From positions 1 through 22,773 of the forward strand of contig CAXSEF010000052.1 of NCBI GenBank assembly GCA_964236535.1: DNA of 22,773 nt. The letters are read 5' to 3'. The translations under genes were made by a program, and so were the position numbers. The stretch's first letter is position 1; each line of letters opens with the position of its first letter. The stretch is from CAXSEF01 sp964236535 (lineage in GTDB: Bacteria > Pseudomonadota > Alphaproteobacteria > Acetobacterales > Acetobacteraceae). Below are positions 15,090-22,773 of the stretch, piece by piece. The notes under the pieces were generated by a model, which did no database searches, was not told the origin of the DNA, and saw only the letters and a list, made by a program, of their open reading frames with translations.

Positions 15090-18000
15090 TCAGGGCAGGC
15101 CGAGGAGCTGGCGGAACGCTCCGGGTGCCAGCGCGGCCAACGGGTTGACGCTCACCTTGGGGGCGTCGAGCGGCCCGGTGACGGTGTAGGTGGCGGCGAA
15201 CACCCCGCCGCCCGGCTCGGGGCTGAACAGCCGGCCCACCACCGGAAGGCGTCCTGGCAGCTGGTTGAAGAACCAGGCCGGCACCACAGTGCCACGGGCG
15301 TCGATCGCGTGCCCGGCGAGGTCGATCCGGCCTGACGCGGTCAGGCCAAGCGAGGCGCTGTAGGCCCTTGCGCCGTCGACCTGGATCAGACGGTCGGCCA
15401 TGCGGAACGGCAGGTTGAGGCGGTCGAAATGCAGGCCGGGCCCGTCCAGCAGGTCGGCCAGCCCGTAAAGAGTGAGCCCCTGCAGCACGCGGCCGGCAGT
15501 CGCATTCTGCATCAGGCTGAAGTCGTTCATTTGCAGAGTGGCGGTCAGCGGCTGGCCGGGGGCGTCAACCTGCAGGGAGCCACCGAGCGTCAGCCGGCCG
15601 CCGCGAATGACGTTTGTCACGTTGAACGCGGAGAGCAGCGCACCGGCATCGGCGGCCTGCACCTCCAGGTGGCGCACGATTCCGGTAGCAGGCGCGATGC
15701 CGGGACGGATCGAGGCGGCCGCGGGTTGCGGCCCGGCGGCGATCCGGGCGAGTGCGTCGGAAGTAGCCGCACCTGGCGGCAAAGGCGCGAGGGCGGGGCT
15801 GGGCTGCGGGCCTGCCGCCTGGGTGGCAGCGAGGGTCACCTGCAGCGTACCCGAACCGTTGCCGGCACGGAGCTGCATCGCGTCGATTTCGCGGCCGTCG
15901 TCCTCCAGGTACGCCGTCACCGGTTCCAGGACGCGACCTCGGCCCAGCAACACCCGAGCGAACCGCGCGTCGAGCGTCCAGGCAGTTTCCTCCCTGGCGG
16001 GCGCGGCGGCAGCCGCCCGGGCGCGGGGTAGGGCCGCGCCCGTGGCGGGTAGCGCGGGGGCGGGTAGCGGGGGGGCGGGTGCCGGCTGGCCGGCAAAGGT
16101 TGCGGACAGGTCGAGCAGCGGTCCGGTGAGCACCGCACGCACCGGCCCGGCGTGGCGGGGGAAGCTCACGGTGCCGGTAGCCCGGCTGCGCCCAAGCTCG
16201 GCGGCCTCGATCCGCAGCAGCGTGGGCCGGCCCTCGGCGGTCTCGGCGCGGCCGCGCAGCAGCAGGCCCGGCGCGGTGGCGCGTAGCCGCTCCACGCTGG
16301 CGAGATGGCCGTGGTCGAGCAACAGCGTAGCCTGGGCGCCGGCGGCCTGGCCCTCCGGCTTGCTCCATCCGAGCGGCGTGGTCAGCGTTGCGGCCGAGAG
16401 GTCGGCGTCGAGGTCGAGCATAGCGCGACCGCTGCGGCGCTCGTTGTATTCGCAGCGCAGCCCGATCGTGCCGTCGACCACCCCGACCAGGGAGACGCCT
16501 GCCTCGCCCAGCCGCGCCGCCGTCGCCTCACCCTGCACGGTGGCGTGCTGCACGACCTGGCTCGGGGGCCCGTCGCGGAAGTCCATGGCGAGATCGAGCC
16601 GCACCGGAACGCGCGCCATCTCGCCGGTGCCCGACACCTCGAGCCCCCTGGCGCTGGCCTCGAGGTCGAGCACGCCGCGATCCAGGCTCTGCCCGGCGGC
16701 GACGGCGCCGAGGTGGACGCTGGTCAAGTGGGAGCGGACGTGCATGCCGATCTGCTCGACCTGTAGGTGGTTATCAAGCGGGATGGCGAGGTCGAGCCGG
16801 GCGGTGAAGCGGCCATGCGGGTCGGTGAAGCCGGGCGGGTGGCGCGCGAGCAGGTGCAGCCGAGGGTGAGAAAGCAGCGACACCAGCCCGGCCAGGCCGC
16901 CGCCGAGGTCGACACCCACCGCCGCGGCCTGGTCTTTGACCGAGAGCCCGGTGATGCGCACGAGCCCCGGCCCGAGCCGCAGCGGCGGATCCGCCGAGTC
17001 GGGCCGGCGAGTTCGCGGCGGCCCGCCCTGCTCGCCGGTGCCCGGCTCCCAGCCCGCCTGCACGCCGCCCTGGGTGGTGACGCTGAGCGCGTCGAGGCCT
17101 TCAAGCACGAGGCGGGCCTGCATGTGCTCGATCGGCGGCACCGGCTTGAGCCAGCTCACCGTAGCGTCGTCGCCGAGCAGCGTGCCGCTTGCCGCCACCA
17201 GGCGCAGGCCGGAGCCGTCCGGGGCGGCGCGCAGCGAGAAAGCAACCTGGCCGTCATGGGCGGTGCCCGCGGTGATATTCCGCGTCACCCAGGCCTGGGC
17301 GTTGTGCGCGACACTGGCGGGCCAGTAATCGGCGAGTTCGGCGAAGGCGACGTGGTCGATCCGCAGTGCCACGTCGGCAAGCAGCGCGTCGGGGCGGCGC
17401 TGCAGGCTGGCGGAGCCCTGCACGGTGGGGGGCGGCGCCTTCGCGCCTCCGGGTGCGGCGAACGCGAGATGTTCCAGGGTCAGATCGAGGCGCGTCGGGG
17501 TACCCTGAGCGGAGAGCAACACGCCGGCGAGGCCGAGTGGCGCACCGGCGACGGTTGCGCGGCCGGCGCCCAGCGTGAGCGTGCCGGTGTAGTTCCGCGG
17601 CGTAAGTTCCGGGTCCAGCACCGCCTTCGCGCTCAGCTGCAGTGGAGCATCGAGATCGGTGAAGGCGGCCGGCAGCCCGGGTGCCGCGCGGGCCAGCGCC
17701 GCCGGGTTGAATGCGCCGAGCTGCGCCTGGAGCAGGCTCTCGCCCGCAGCGCCGGGATGCAGGGTGAGGTGCAGGCTGTCGTCCAGCCCGCCGGCGTCGA
17801 GCGTCGCCTCGGCCTCGCCGGCCAGGCCCTCGGTGCCGCGGTCGAGCGAGGCGCGGGGCACGCTCGCCCGCCAGGTGACGGCGGACGGCGCGTCCTGCAC
17901 CACGAGCTGCGCGTCGGTGAGCCGCAGGTGGTCGAGGCCGGCGAGCGGCAGCTGGCCGGGCTCCTGAGGACCGGGCGATGGCAGGGCGGGCAGCGGGCTG

Positions 18001-18503
18001 CCGTCGGCGAGGCGCAGGCCATTGGCAGTGCGCAGCAGGTCGATGCGCAGCCTGTCCAGCACCAGCGCGCGCGGAACCAGCCGGCCGAGCGCCAGCGCCG
18101 CCGGGGCAAAGCCGAGCTGGACGCTGGCAATTGTCGCCGAGGGATGATCGGCGGGGCCGGCGCGCACGCCGGCAAGTGACAGGTGCAGCGGTGCGCCGTC
18201 GCGTCCGGCCCAGCCGAGCGTCACCCCGGCGATGCCGAGCGGCACGCCGCGGGCCTCGGCCGCCGCCTCGATGCGCGGCGCTAGCCAGTCCACCGCGAGC
18301 GGCGCGCGCGACAGCCGCCAGGCGAACCCAGCCGCCATGGCGAGCAGCAGCAGTGCCGTTCCGAGCGTCGCCAGCACCAAGCCGCGCAGCAGCCGTGCGG
18401 CGCTGCCCGCGGTGCCATGCAGAGCGTGCGCGAGCCGCGGGCGCGAGTGCCGGGTGGACTCGGGCGCTTGACCCTGGCCGCTCACCACCGCAAGCCTGAG
18501 CAA
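15090..18503 (-). CDS. AsmA-like/YhdP-type protein (DUF3971 group), large envelope lipid-transport candidate
   Basis: This 1137-residue protein has one N-terminal membrane helix (residues ~41-60, LVLATLGTALLLLAMAAGF) preceded by a basic stretch; the remainder is a very long periplasmic region rich in short beta-strand-like repeats. The C-terminal segment GRLTLGGSLQVDAPGQPLTA, FNQLPGRLPVVGRLFSPEPG and YTVTGPLDAPKVSVNPLAAL is the AsmA-like C-terminal signature. Relatives (YhdP, TamB, YdbH) form hydrophobic-groove bridges thought to carry phospholipids to the outer membrane. A run of Pro/Ala/Arg (about residues 805-840) looks like a flexible linker. The frame begins at TTG 18503, sharing a base with the glnE ATG; GTG 18488 or 18485 are alternative starts. 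The exact role is inferred from family only. Confidence 0.82.
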   Translation of the reverse strand: MLRLAVVSGQGQAPESTRHSRPRLAHALHGTAGSAARLLRGLVLATLGTALLLLAMAAGFAWRLSRAPLAVDWLAPRIEAAAEARGVPLGIAGVTLGWAGRDGAPLHLSLAGVRAGPADHPSATIASVQLGFAPAALALGRLVPRALVLDRLRIDLLRTANGLRLADGSPLPALPSPGPQEPGQLPLAGLDHLRLTDAQLVVQDAPSAVTWRASVPRASLDRGTEGLAGEAEATLDAGGLDDSLHLTLHPGAAGESLLQAQLGAFNPAALARAAPGLPAAFTDLDAPLQLSAKAVLDPELTPRNYTGTLTLGAGRATVAGAPLGLAGVLLSAQGTPTRLDLTLEHLAFAAPGGAKAPPPTVQGSASLQRRPDALLADVALRIDHVAFAELADYWPASVAHNAQAWVTRNITAGTAHDGQVAFSLRAAPDGSGLRLVAASGTLLGDDATVSWLKPVPPIEHMQARLVLEGLDALSVTTQGGVQAGWEPGTGEQGGPPRTRRPDSADPPLRLGPGLVRITGLSVKDQAAAVGVDLGGGLAGLVSLLSHPRLHLLARHPPGFTDPHGRFTARLDLAIPLDNHLQVEQIGMHVRSHLTSVHLGAVAAGQSLDRGVLDLEASARGLEVSGTGEMARVPVRLDLAMDFRDGPPSQVVQHATVQGEATAARLGEAGVSLVGVVDGTIGLRCEYNERRSGRAMLDLDADLSAATLTTPLGWSKPEGQAAGAQATLLLDHGHLASVERLRATAPGLLLRGRAETAEGRPTLLRIEAAELGRSRATGTVSFPRHAGPVRAVLTGPLLDLSATFAGQPAPAPPLPAPALPATGAALPRARAAAAAPAREETAWTLDARFARVLLGRGRVLEPVTAYLEDDGREIDAMQLRAGNGSGTLQVTLAATQAAGPQPSPALAPLPPGAATSDALARIAAGPQPAAASIRPGIAPATGIVRHLEVQAADAGALLSAFNVTNVIRGGRLTLGGSLQVDAPGQPLTATLQMNDFSLMQNATAGRVLQGLTLYGLADLLDGPGLHFDRLNLPFRMADRLIQVDGARAYSASLGLTASGRIDLAGHAIDARGTVVPAWFFNQLPGRLPVVGRLFSPEPGGGVFAATYTVTGPLDAPKVSVNPLAALAPGAFRQLLGLP

Positions 18504-21500
18504 TGGACTTCGCTTTGCCCGAACGCTGGCCGGAGCCGGCTGACCGCGCGGCCGCGAGCCGCCTGCTCGACGACATCGGCGCGCTGGATCCGGGGTTGGC
18601 GCGGCTCACGGCCTCCCCGGCACCGCGCGCTATGCTCGCCTGCCTGGGCGGCAACAGCCCCTATCTCGCGGGGCTGGTACGGCGCGACCCGGCCGGGCTG
18701 CGCCGGCTGGTGCGCGAGGGGCCGGAGGCGGTCCGGCTGGCGGCGATGGCGCGGCTTGCCGCCGTGTCGCCGGGTGCGGCGCGGGCGGAGGTCGCGGCCG
18801 GGCTGCGCGCCGCCAAGCGGCAGGTCGCGCTTGCGGTGGCGGTCGCGGACCTCGGCGGGCTGTGGCCGCTGGAGCAGGTGACCGGGGCGCTGTCGGACCT
18901 TGCGGATGCCTGCCTGCGGCTCGCGGTGTCGCACCTGCTGCTCGCGGCCCGCGCCGACGGGCTGCGCCTTGCGCGTGCGCGGCACGACGCTGCGGCCGGA
19001 ACTCCGGCGGCCGGGAGTGCGGTGACGAGGCGCCGGGCGCGCGACCTGGGTCCTGGCAGCGGCTTCGTGGTGCTGGCCATGGGCAAGCTCGGCGCACGCG
19101 AACTGAACTACTCGAGCGATGTGGACCTCGTGCTGCTCTACGACCCGGCTTGTCACTCCTATCACGGTGCGGCGGAACGCGCGCCCGATCTCGCGGCCGT
19201 ATTCAACCGGCTGGCACGCGGACTGGTGGCGCTGATGGAGGCGGGCGAGGACGGATTCGTGTTCCGCACCGACCTGCGGCTGCGTCCCGATCCGGCGGCG
19301 ACGCCGCTCGCGATCTCGCTGCCGGCGGCGCTGGGCTACTACGAGACGATGGGCCGCAACTGGGAGCGCGCGGCGATGATCAAGGCGCGGCCGGCGGCGG
19401 GCGACCTCGCGCTGGGCCGGACGTTCCTGGAGCGGATCCGGCCGTTCATCTGGCGCCGCCACCTCGACTTCGCGGCGATCGCCGATATCGCCGGCATGAA
19501 GCAGCGCATCGACCTGCACCAGCGCGCCGACCCGCACACGCTAGGTCCGGGTGGGCCGCCAGGGTCCGGGAAGCCGGGAGGCGCTCCAGGGGCCGGGGCG
19601 CAGGCGGACGGCGAGGGACCACGTGGAAGCGAGGGCCGGGGTGGCGCGATCCGGCTGCTTGGGCACGACCTCAAGCTCGGCCGCGGCGGCATACGCGAGA
19701 TCGAGTTCCTGGCGCAAACGCTGCAGCTGGTGTGGGGCGGTCGTGACCCGGCGTTGCGCGAGCCCGGTACGGTGGCGGCGCTGCAGCGGCTGGCGCAGGC
19801 CGGGCGGATCGAGCCGGCACTGGCCGAGGCGCTGGTGGCCGCTTACCGGGTGCTGCGCGGCGCCGAGCACCGGCTGCAGATGGTCGCCGACCGGCAGACC
19901 CACAGCCTGCCCGCGACGCCGGCCGGCTTCGCGGCGTTCGCGGTGTTCATGGGGCTGGCGGCCGCGGCGGACCTGGACGCGATGCTGCTCGCCGAGCTGC
20001 GCGCGGTGCATGCGGCGTTCGACGCGCTCGCCGGGGGGACCGAGCGCCGGCGAGGCGGGACACAGGAGGGAGCCGGGGCGCAGGAGGGAGCCGACGTGCG
20101 GGAGAGGACCGGGGCGGGCGGGGCGGAGCGCCGGGGCGGGGGTCCCGACGAGGTGTGGCGCTGCGGGGCGGTCGTCGCGCGCTTCGGCCAGGCGGCCGAG
20201 CTGAGCGGCCTGGCGATCGGCGAGGGCGCGGAGGCGATCGCGCCGGCGACGCTGACGGCGCTGGCCGGGCTCGGCTTCGCGCGGCCGGAAACGGCAATCG
20301 AGATCCTGCGCGGCTGGCGGGCCGGGCGGCCGCGGGCGCTGCGCTCGGAGCGGGCGCGCGCGCTGATCGCGCGGCTGACGCCGGCGCTGCTGGCGGCGCT
20401 GCAGGCCGCCCGGGCCGGGCCGCTCCGGCCGGTGGAGGAGGGTGCAGGTCCGGTGGCCGGCGTGCGGCCGGGCCGGGCGGCGGAGGCGGGCGGCCCGCAG
20501 ATCGACCGGCTGCTCGCGCGCTTCGACACGCTGCTCGGCGCGCTGCCGGCCGGGGTGCAGCTGCTCTCGCTGTTCGAGCGCAATCCGGCGCTGCTCGGCC
20601 GTGTCGCCACCGTGCTCGCCGCCGCACCGTCGCTCGCCGACCACCTGCAGGCGGCGCCCTCGGCGATCGAGGGGCTGCTCGGGCTCGAGGACATCGACCC
20701 GGAGCCGCAGCACTCGCTGGACTTGCAGCTCGGCGACGCGGACGCGCTGGAGCCGGCGCTGGCGGTGGCGCAGCGGTTCCTGCGCGGCGAGGAGTTCCGC
20801 CTGTCCTGCGCGCAGCTGGAGGGGCGGATCAACCCGGATCGGGCCGGAGCCGCCCGCAGCGCGCTGGCCGACGCGGTGCTGGGCGCCCTGCTGCCGCGGG
20901 TGATGGCCGAACACGAGCGGCGGCACGGGGCGGTGCGCGGCGGCGGCATGGCGGTGGTGGCACTCGGCAAGGCCGGGGGGCGGGAGATGATGGCCGGGTC
21001 CGACCTCGACCTGCTGCTGATCTACGATCACCCGGACGACGTCGCCGAGAGCGGGGCCGTCGCGGCGGCTGGCGCGCGCGGTGGCCCGGGCGGGCAAGCG
21101 GGCGCAGGGTTGGCGGGCGCAGCGTTGGCGGGCGCAGGGCTGGCGGGCGCAGGGCTGGCGGGACCGGCGGCGCGCCTGCTGCCGGTCAGCCAGTACTACA
21201 TCCGGGCCGCTCACGCCCTGGTCGGCGCGCTGACCTCGCAGGGACGCGAGGGCCCGCTGTATGCAGTCGACATGCGGCTGCGCCCATCAGGCAGCAAGGG
21301 TCCGGTCGCGGTGTCGCTGGCGGGGTTCGTGCGCTACCACGCTGCCGAGGCATGGACCTGGGAGCGCATGGCGCTGACGCGGGCGCGGGTGGTGGCAGGG
21401 CCCCCTGCCCTGCGCGCGCGCGTCGAGGCGGCGATCCGCGTGGCCCTGGGAGCTCCCGGCCGCACGGCCGCGGCGGAACGGGGCGCGATCATACTGGGTG

Positions 21501-21964
21501 ACGCGGCGGCGATGCGGTCGCGGCTGGAGCGGGACCTCCCGGCGGCCGGACGGTGGGACGTCAAGCATCGCCGCGGCGGGTTGATGGAGGTGGAGTTCGT
21601 GGCGCAGGCGCTGCAGCTGGTGCACGCGGCACGCTGCGACGCACCGCTCCGGCCGAACACCGCGGACGCGCTGCGTGCCCTGGTGGCGGCGGGCGTGCTC
21701 GATCAGGCCGACGCGGCGGTCCTGGTGCGAGCGGACCTGGTATGGCGAAAGGTGCAGGGGCTGCTGCGCATCGCGGTGGGGCCGAGACTGCCGGACGCAC
21801 TGCCCACGGCGGCGCTGCATTGGCTGGCGTGCGATCTCGCGGGCGATCTCGACATGGGCGACGGGCCGGGCGAGGAGGATGCGCTGCACGCGGCATTCGA
21901 CGAGCTGGGCGAAGCGGTCCGCAGGGTGTTCGTACGGCTGGTGGGCCTGGTCGGGGCGGCGTGA
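18503..21964 (+). CDS. glnE: Bifunctional glutamine synthetase adenylyltransferase/adenylyl-removing enzyme
   Basis: GlnE adenylylates and deadenylylates glutamine synthetase in response to PII and glutamine. Two nucleotidyltransferase domains are present. The N-terminal (removing) domain has VLAMGKLGARELNYSSDVDL with the Asp pair near residues 206-208, then RTDLRLRPD and MGRNWERAAMIKARP. The C-terminal (adding) domain has VVALGKAGGREMMAGSDLDL near 815-835, VDMRLRPSGSKGP and WTWERMALTRARVV. Each is followed by the partner helices (GRGGIREIEFLAQTLQL; RRGGLMEVEFVAQALQL). At 1153 aa it is roughly 150-200 residues longer than usual because of Gly/Ala/Arg-rich insertions at about 345-380, 510-550, 641-666 and 846-889. 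Start ATG 18503 fits the alpha-type N-terminus. It is divergent from the AsmA-like gene. Confidence 0.95.
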   Translation: MDFALPERWPEPADRAAASRLLDDIGALDPGLARLTASPAPRAMLACLGGNSPYLAGLVRRDPAGLRRLVREGPEAVRLAAMARLAAVSPGAARAEVAAGLRAAKRQVALAVAVADLGGLWPLEQVTGALSDLADACLRLAVSHLLLAARADGLRLARARHDAAAGTPAAGSAVTRRRARDLGPGSGFVVLAMGKLGARELNYSSDVDLVLLYDPACHSYHGAAERAPDLAAVFNRLARGLVALMEAGEDGFVFRTDLRLRPDPAATPLAISLPAALGYYETMGRNWERAAMIKARPAAGDLALGRTFLERIRPFIWRRHLDFAAIADIAGMKQRIDLHQRADPHTLGPGGPPGSGKPGGAPGAGAQADGEGPRGSEGRGGAIRLLGHDLKLGRGGIREIEFLAQTLQLVWGGRDPALREPGTVAALQRLAQAGRIEPALAEALVAAYRVLRGAEHRLQMVADRQTHSLPATPAGFAAFAVFMGLAAAADLDAMLLAELRAVHAAFDALAGGTERRRGGTQEGAGAQEGADVRERTGAGGAERRGGGPDEVWRCGAVVARFGQAAELSGLAIGEGAEAIAPATLTALAGLGFARPETAIEILRGWRAGRPRALRSERARALIARLTPALLAALQAARAGPLRPVEEGAGPVAGVRPGRAAEAGGPQIDRLLARFDTLLGALPAGVQLLSLFERNPALLGRVATVLAAAPSLADHLQAAPSAIEGLLGLEDIDPEPQHSLDLQLGDADALEPALAVAQRFLRGEEFRLSCAQLEGRINPDRAGAARSALADAVLGALLPRVMAEHERRHGAVRGGGMAVVALGKAGGREMMAGSDLDLLLIYDHPDDVAESGAVAAAGARGGPGGQAGAGLAGAALAGAGLAGAGLAGPAARLLPVSQYYIRAAHALVGALTSQGREGPLYAVDMRLRPSGSKGPVAVSLAGFVRYHAAEAWTWERMALTRARVVAGPPALRARVEAAIRVALGAPGRTAAAERGAIILGDAAAMRSRLERDLPAAGRWDVKHRRGGLMEVEFVAQALQLVHAARCDAPLRPNTADALRALVAAGVLDQADAAVLVRADLVWRKVQGLLRIAVGPRLPDALPTAALHWLACDLAGDLDMGDGPGEEDALHAAFDELGEAVRRVFVRLVGLVGAA
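21101..21160 (+). repeat. In-frame tandem repeat, 4 x 15 bp, inside glnE
   Basis: Four consecutive 15-bp units (21101, 21116, 21131, 21146) of the form GGCGCAGGGCTGGCG differ at only three positions in total; the third and fourth are identical. They encode the pentapeptides GAGLA-GAALA-GAGLA-GAGLA between the catalytic DLDLLLIYDH segment and QYYIRAAHAL of the adenylylating domain. The 15-bp unit keeps the frame, so copy-number change by slippage would alter only the length of this linker. Confidence 0.9.
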
Positions 21965-21965
21965 G

Positions 21966-22110
21966 CCACCGTCAAGCGAGGCCAGGCTGTCTTGCCTTGC
22001 GGGTCCTTCCTCAGACCCTATGGGGCGAAGGCATCTAGATGCCTCTGCCTTAATCACAAGGATTCTCAAGGCTTGCCTTGAGCGGAGTCCAGAGGCAGAG
22101 CCTCTGGCCT
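21966..22110. repeat. Intergenic repeat copy G, best-preserved hairpin module
   Basis: Between glnE and the peroxiredoxin gene, 22060-22101 matches copy C at about 38 of 42 positions. It ends in a perfect hairpin, CCAGAGGC (22089-22096) with GCCTCTGG (22100-22107) and loop AGA, nearly the same as in copy A. Upstream, 21991-22017 (CTTGCCTTGCGGGTCC...) resembles the first module of copies B and F. The copy therefore contains both modules in the same orientation. Confidence 0.65.
22029..22044. repeat. Perfect 16-bp palindrome
   Basis: AGGCATCTAGATGCCT is exactly self-complementary. It sits between the two modules of repeat copy G, 65 bp after the glnE stop. It may be part of a glnE transcript-end structure, a protein-binding site, or repeat architecture; it is not followed by a T-run. 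Confidence 0.5.
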
Positions 22111-22153
22111 TGCCTGCTTCCTGCAGGCACCGGCACCCTGGAGGAGACAGGCG

Positions 22154-22633
22154 ATGGCTCTGACTGCCGGCGACACAGCCCCGCCATTCGAGATGGCCGC
22201 AAGCGGCGGCCGCACAGTGAGCACTGGGGCGCTGCAGGGACATCCCTACGTGCTGTATTTCTATCCAAAAGCGGACACGCCGGGCTGCACCAAGGAGGCG
22301 TGCGCGTTCCAGGAGGCGCTGGGCCAGCTCGGCGCGATCGACGTGGCGGTGATCGGTGTGTCGCGCGATCCGATGAAGCCGATCGACGCCTTTGCCGCGA
22401 AGTACGAACTGGAGTTCCCGCTGGCGTCGGACCCCGGCGGGTTGGCGGAGGCGTATGGGGTGTGGGTCGAGAAGTCGATGTACGGCAGGAAGTATATGGG
22501 CATGCAGCGGTCCACCTTCCTGGTCGACGGCGGGGGCGTAATCGCTCGGGCCTGGCCGAACGTGAAGGTGGACGGTCATGCGACCGAGGTCGCCTCTGCG
22601 GCTGCGACACTCGGCAAGGTGCCGAGAGGCTGA
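22154..22633 (+). CDS. bcp: Thioredoxin-dependent peroxiredoxin, Bcp/PrxQ type
   Basis: This 159-residue cytoplasmic thiol peroxidase reduces H2O2 and alkyl hydroperoxides. The active site PKADTPGCTKEACAFQ carries the peroxidatic C45 and the resolving C50, the five-residue spacing that defines the atypical two-cysteine Bcp/PrxQ group. Conserved flanks are APPFEM, VLYFYPK, IGVSRDP, FPLASDP, YGVWVEKSMYGRKYMGMQRS and TFLVD. Start ATG 22154 has a strong GGAGGAG Shine-Dalgarno from about 22140. The gene follows repeat copy G and is convergent with the Pro/Tyr-rich gene. Standard length; nothing odd. Confidence 0.95.
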   Translation: MALTAGDTAPPFEMAASGGRTVSTGALQGHPYVLYFYPKADTPGCTKEACAFQEALGQLGAIDVAVIGVSRDPMKPIDAFAAKYELEFPLASDPGGLAEAYGVWVEKSMYGRKYMGMQRSTFLVDGGGVIARAWPNVKVDGHATEVASAAATLGKVPRG

Positions 22634-22640
22634 GCCGCAG

Positions 22641-22680
22641 GCCGGAACCAGCCGCGCCAAGGCGGCAGGGCTGGCCCGGC
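22641..22680. terminator. Long stem-loop between convergent bcp and Pro/Tyr-rich gene
   Basis: GCCGG (22641-22645) pairs with CCGGC (22676-22680), and CCAGCC (22648-22653) with GGCTGG (22669-22674), with a further inner GCC-AA-GGC. This gives a long, GC-rich, nearly symmetrical structure 8 nt after the bcp stop and 21 nt from the stop of the opposite gene. Such placement suits a bidirectional terminator, though no T-run is present on either strand. Confidence 0.5.
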
Positions 22681-22700
22681 GTCAGTCGTCCTGGCCGGTA

Positions 22701-22773
22701 TCAGTAGCCCCGGTAGTAGGCGGGCGGGGCATAGTAGGCGGGCGGCGGCGCGTAGACGACCGGCGGCGGCGCG
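22701..22773 (-). CDS. C-terminus of a Pro/Tyr-rich protein (partial)
   Basis: The last 23 codons of a minus-strand gene end in TGA at 22701-22703; its 5' part lies beyond the window. The residues are repeats of APPPAYY / APPAYY ending in RGY. Such proline- and tyrosine-rich tails are found on small secreted or periplasmic proteins (for example PXPV-repeat or YXWGXW-type proteins) of Rhodospirillales, but 23 residues do not allow a family call. Very regular codon use (CCG, GCC, TAC) supports real coding. Confidence 0.6.
   Translation of the reverse strand, partial: APPPVVYAPPPAYYAPPAYYRGY

Noticed and set aside
19541..22660. Long minus-strand frames (557 and 457 codons) over glnE and bcp
   Set aside because: Shadows of glnE codon bias; crossing several gene boundaries without any recognisable motif.

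Overview
The window is very GC-rich chromosomal DNA from an alphaproteobacterium, most likely order Rhodospirillales and plausibly family Acetobacteraceae. This is an inference from gene content and order, not a database match: MucR/Ros regulator, single-domain alpha-type Fur, OlsB-type ornithine-lipid acyltransferase, alpha-type NfuA, PraR-like HTH regulator, intracellular PHB depolymerase, DUF2244, AsmA-like giant and GlnE. GTG and TTG starts, translational overlaps and long Ala/Gly/Pro-rich linkers are common.

Layout. 1-172: the left edge holds a broken IS1-type transposase remnant on the minus strand. 457-1113: aat (minus). 1325-2695: an amidase-signature hydrolase. 2696-3180: no recognisable gene. 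3445-4597: nfuA and a nitroreductase-family gene, 4 nt apart. 4779-5974: tsaB and rimI, overlapping. 6133-6420: a tusA-family gene (minus), divergent from mucR (6481-6891). 7156-10361: a tight fur-olsB-lnt operon. 10696-11181: a PraR-like XRE regulator behind an AT-richer, inverted-repeat-bearing leader. 11285-11878: DUF2244 membrane protein (minus). 12070-13281: a PLP aminotransferase. 13533-14756: phaZ. 15090-18503: a 1137-residue AsmA-like protein (minus), whose TTG start shares a base with the ATG of divergent glnE (18503-21964). 22154-22633: a Bcp-type peroxiredoxin. 22701-22773: the C-terminus of a Pro/Tyr-rich protein (minus), running off the window.

The genes are mainly housekeeping and envelope functions: tRNA t6A modification (TsaB), N-degron tagging (Aat), Fe-S cluster delivery (NfuA), metal-dependent regulation (Fur), envelope lipid and lipoprotein acylation (OlsB, Lnt), outer-membrane lipid transport (AsmA-like), nitrogen signalling (GlnE), PHB carbon storage (PhaZ, with a PraR-like regulator nearby) and peroxide defence (Bcp).

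I found no clear new defence or biosynthetic system. The most notable unexplained signal is a family of degenerate, hairpin-rich intergenic repeats in at least five, probably seven, of the gaps. Other points worth checking are a Fur that lacks two ligands of one metal site and carries a long tail, a GlnE expanded by low-complexity insertions including a perfectly phased 4 x 15-bp tandem repeat, a possible 5' frameshift in tsaB, and the overlapping start codons of the glnE/AsmA pair.
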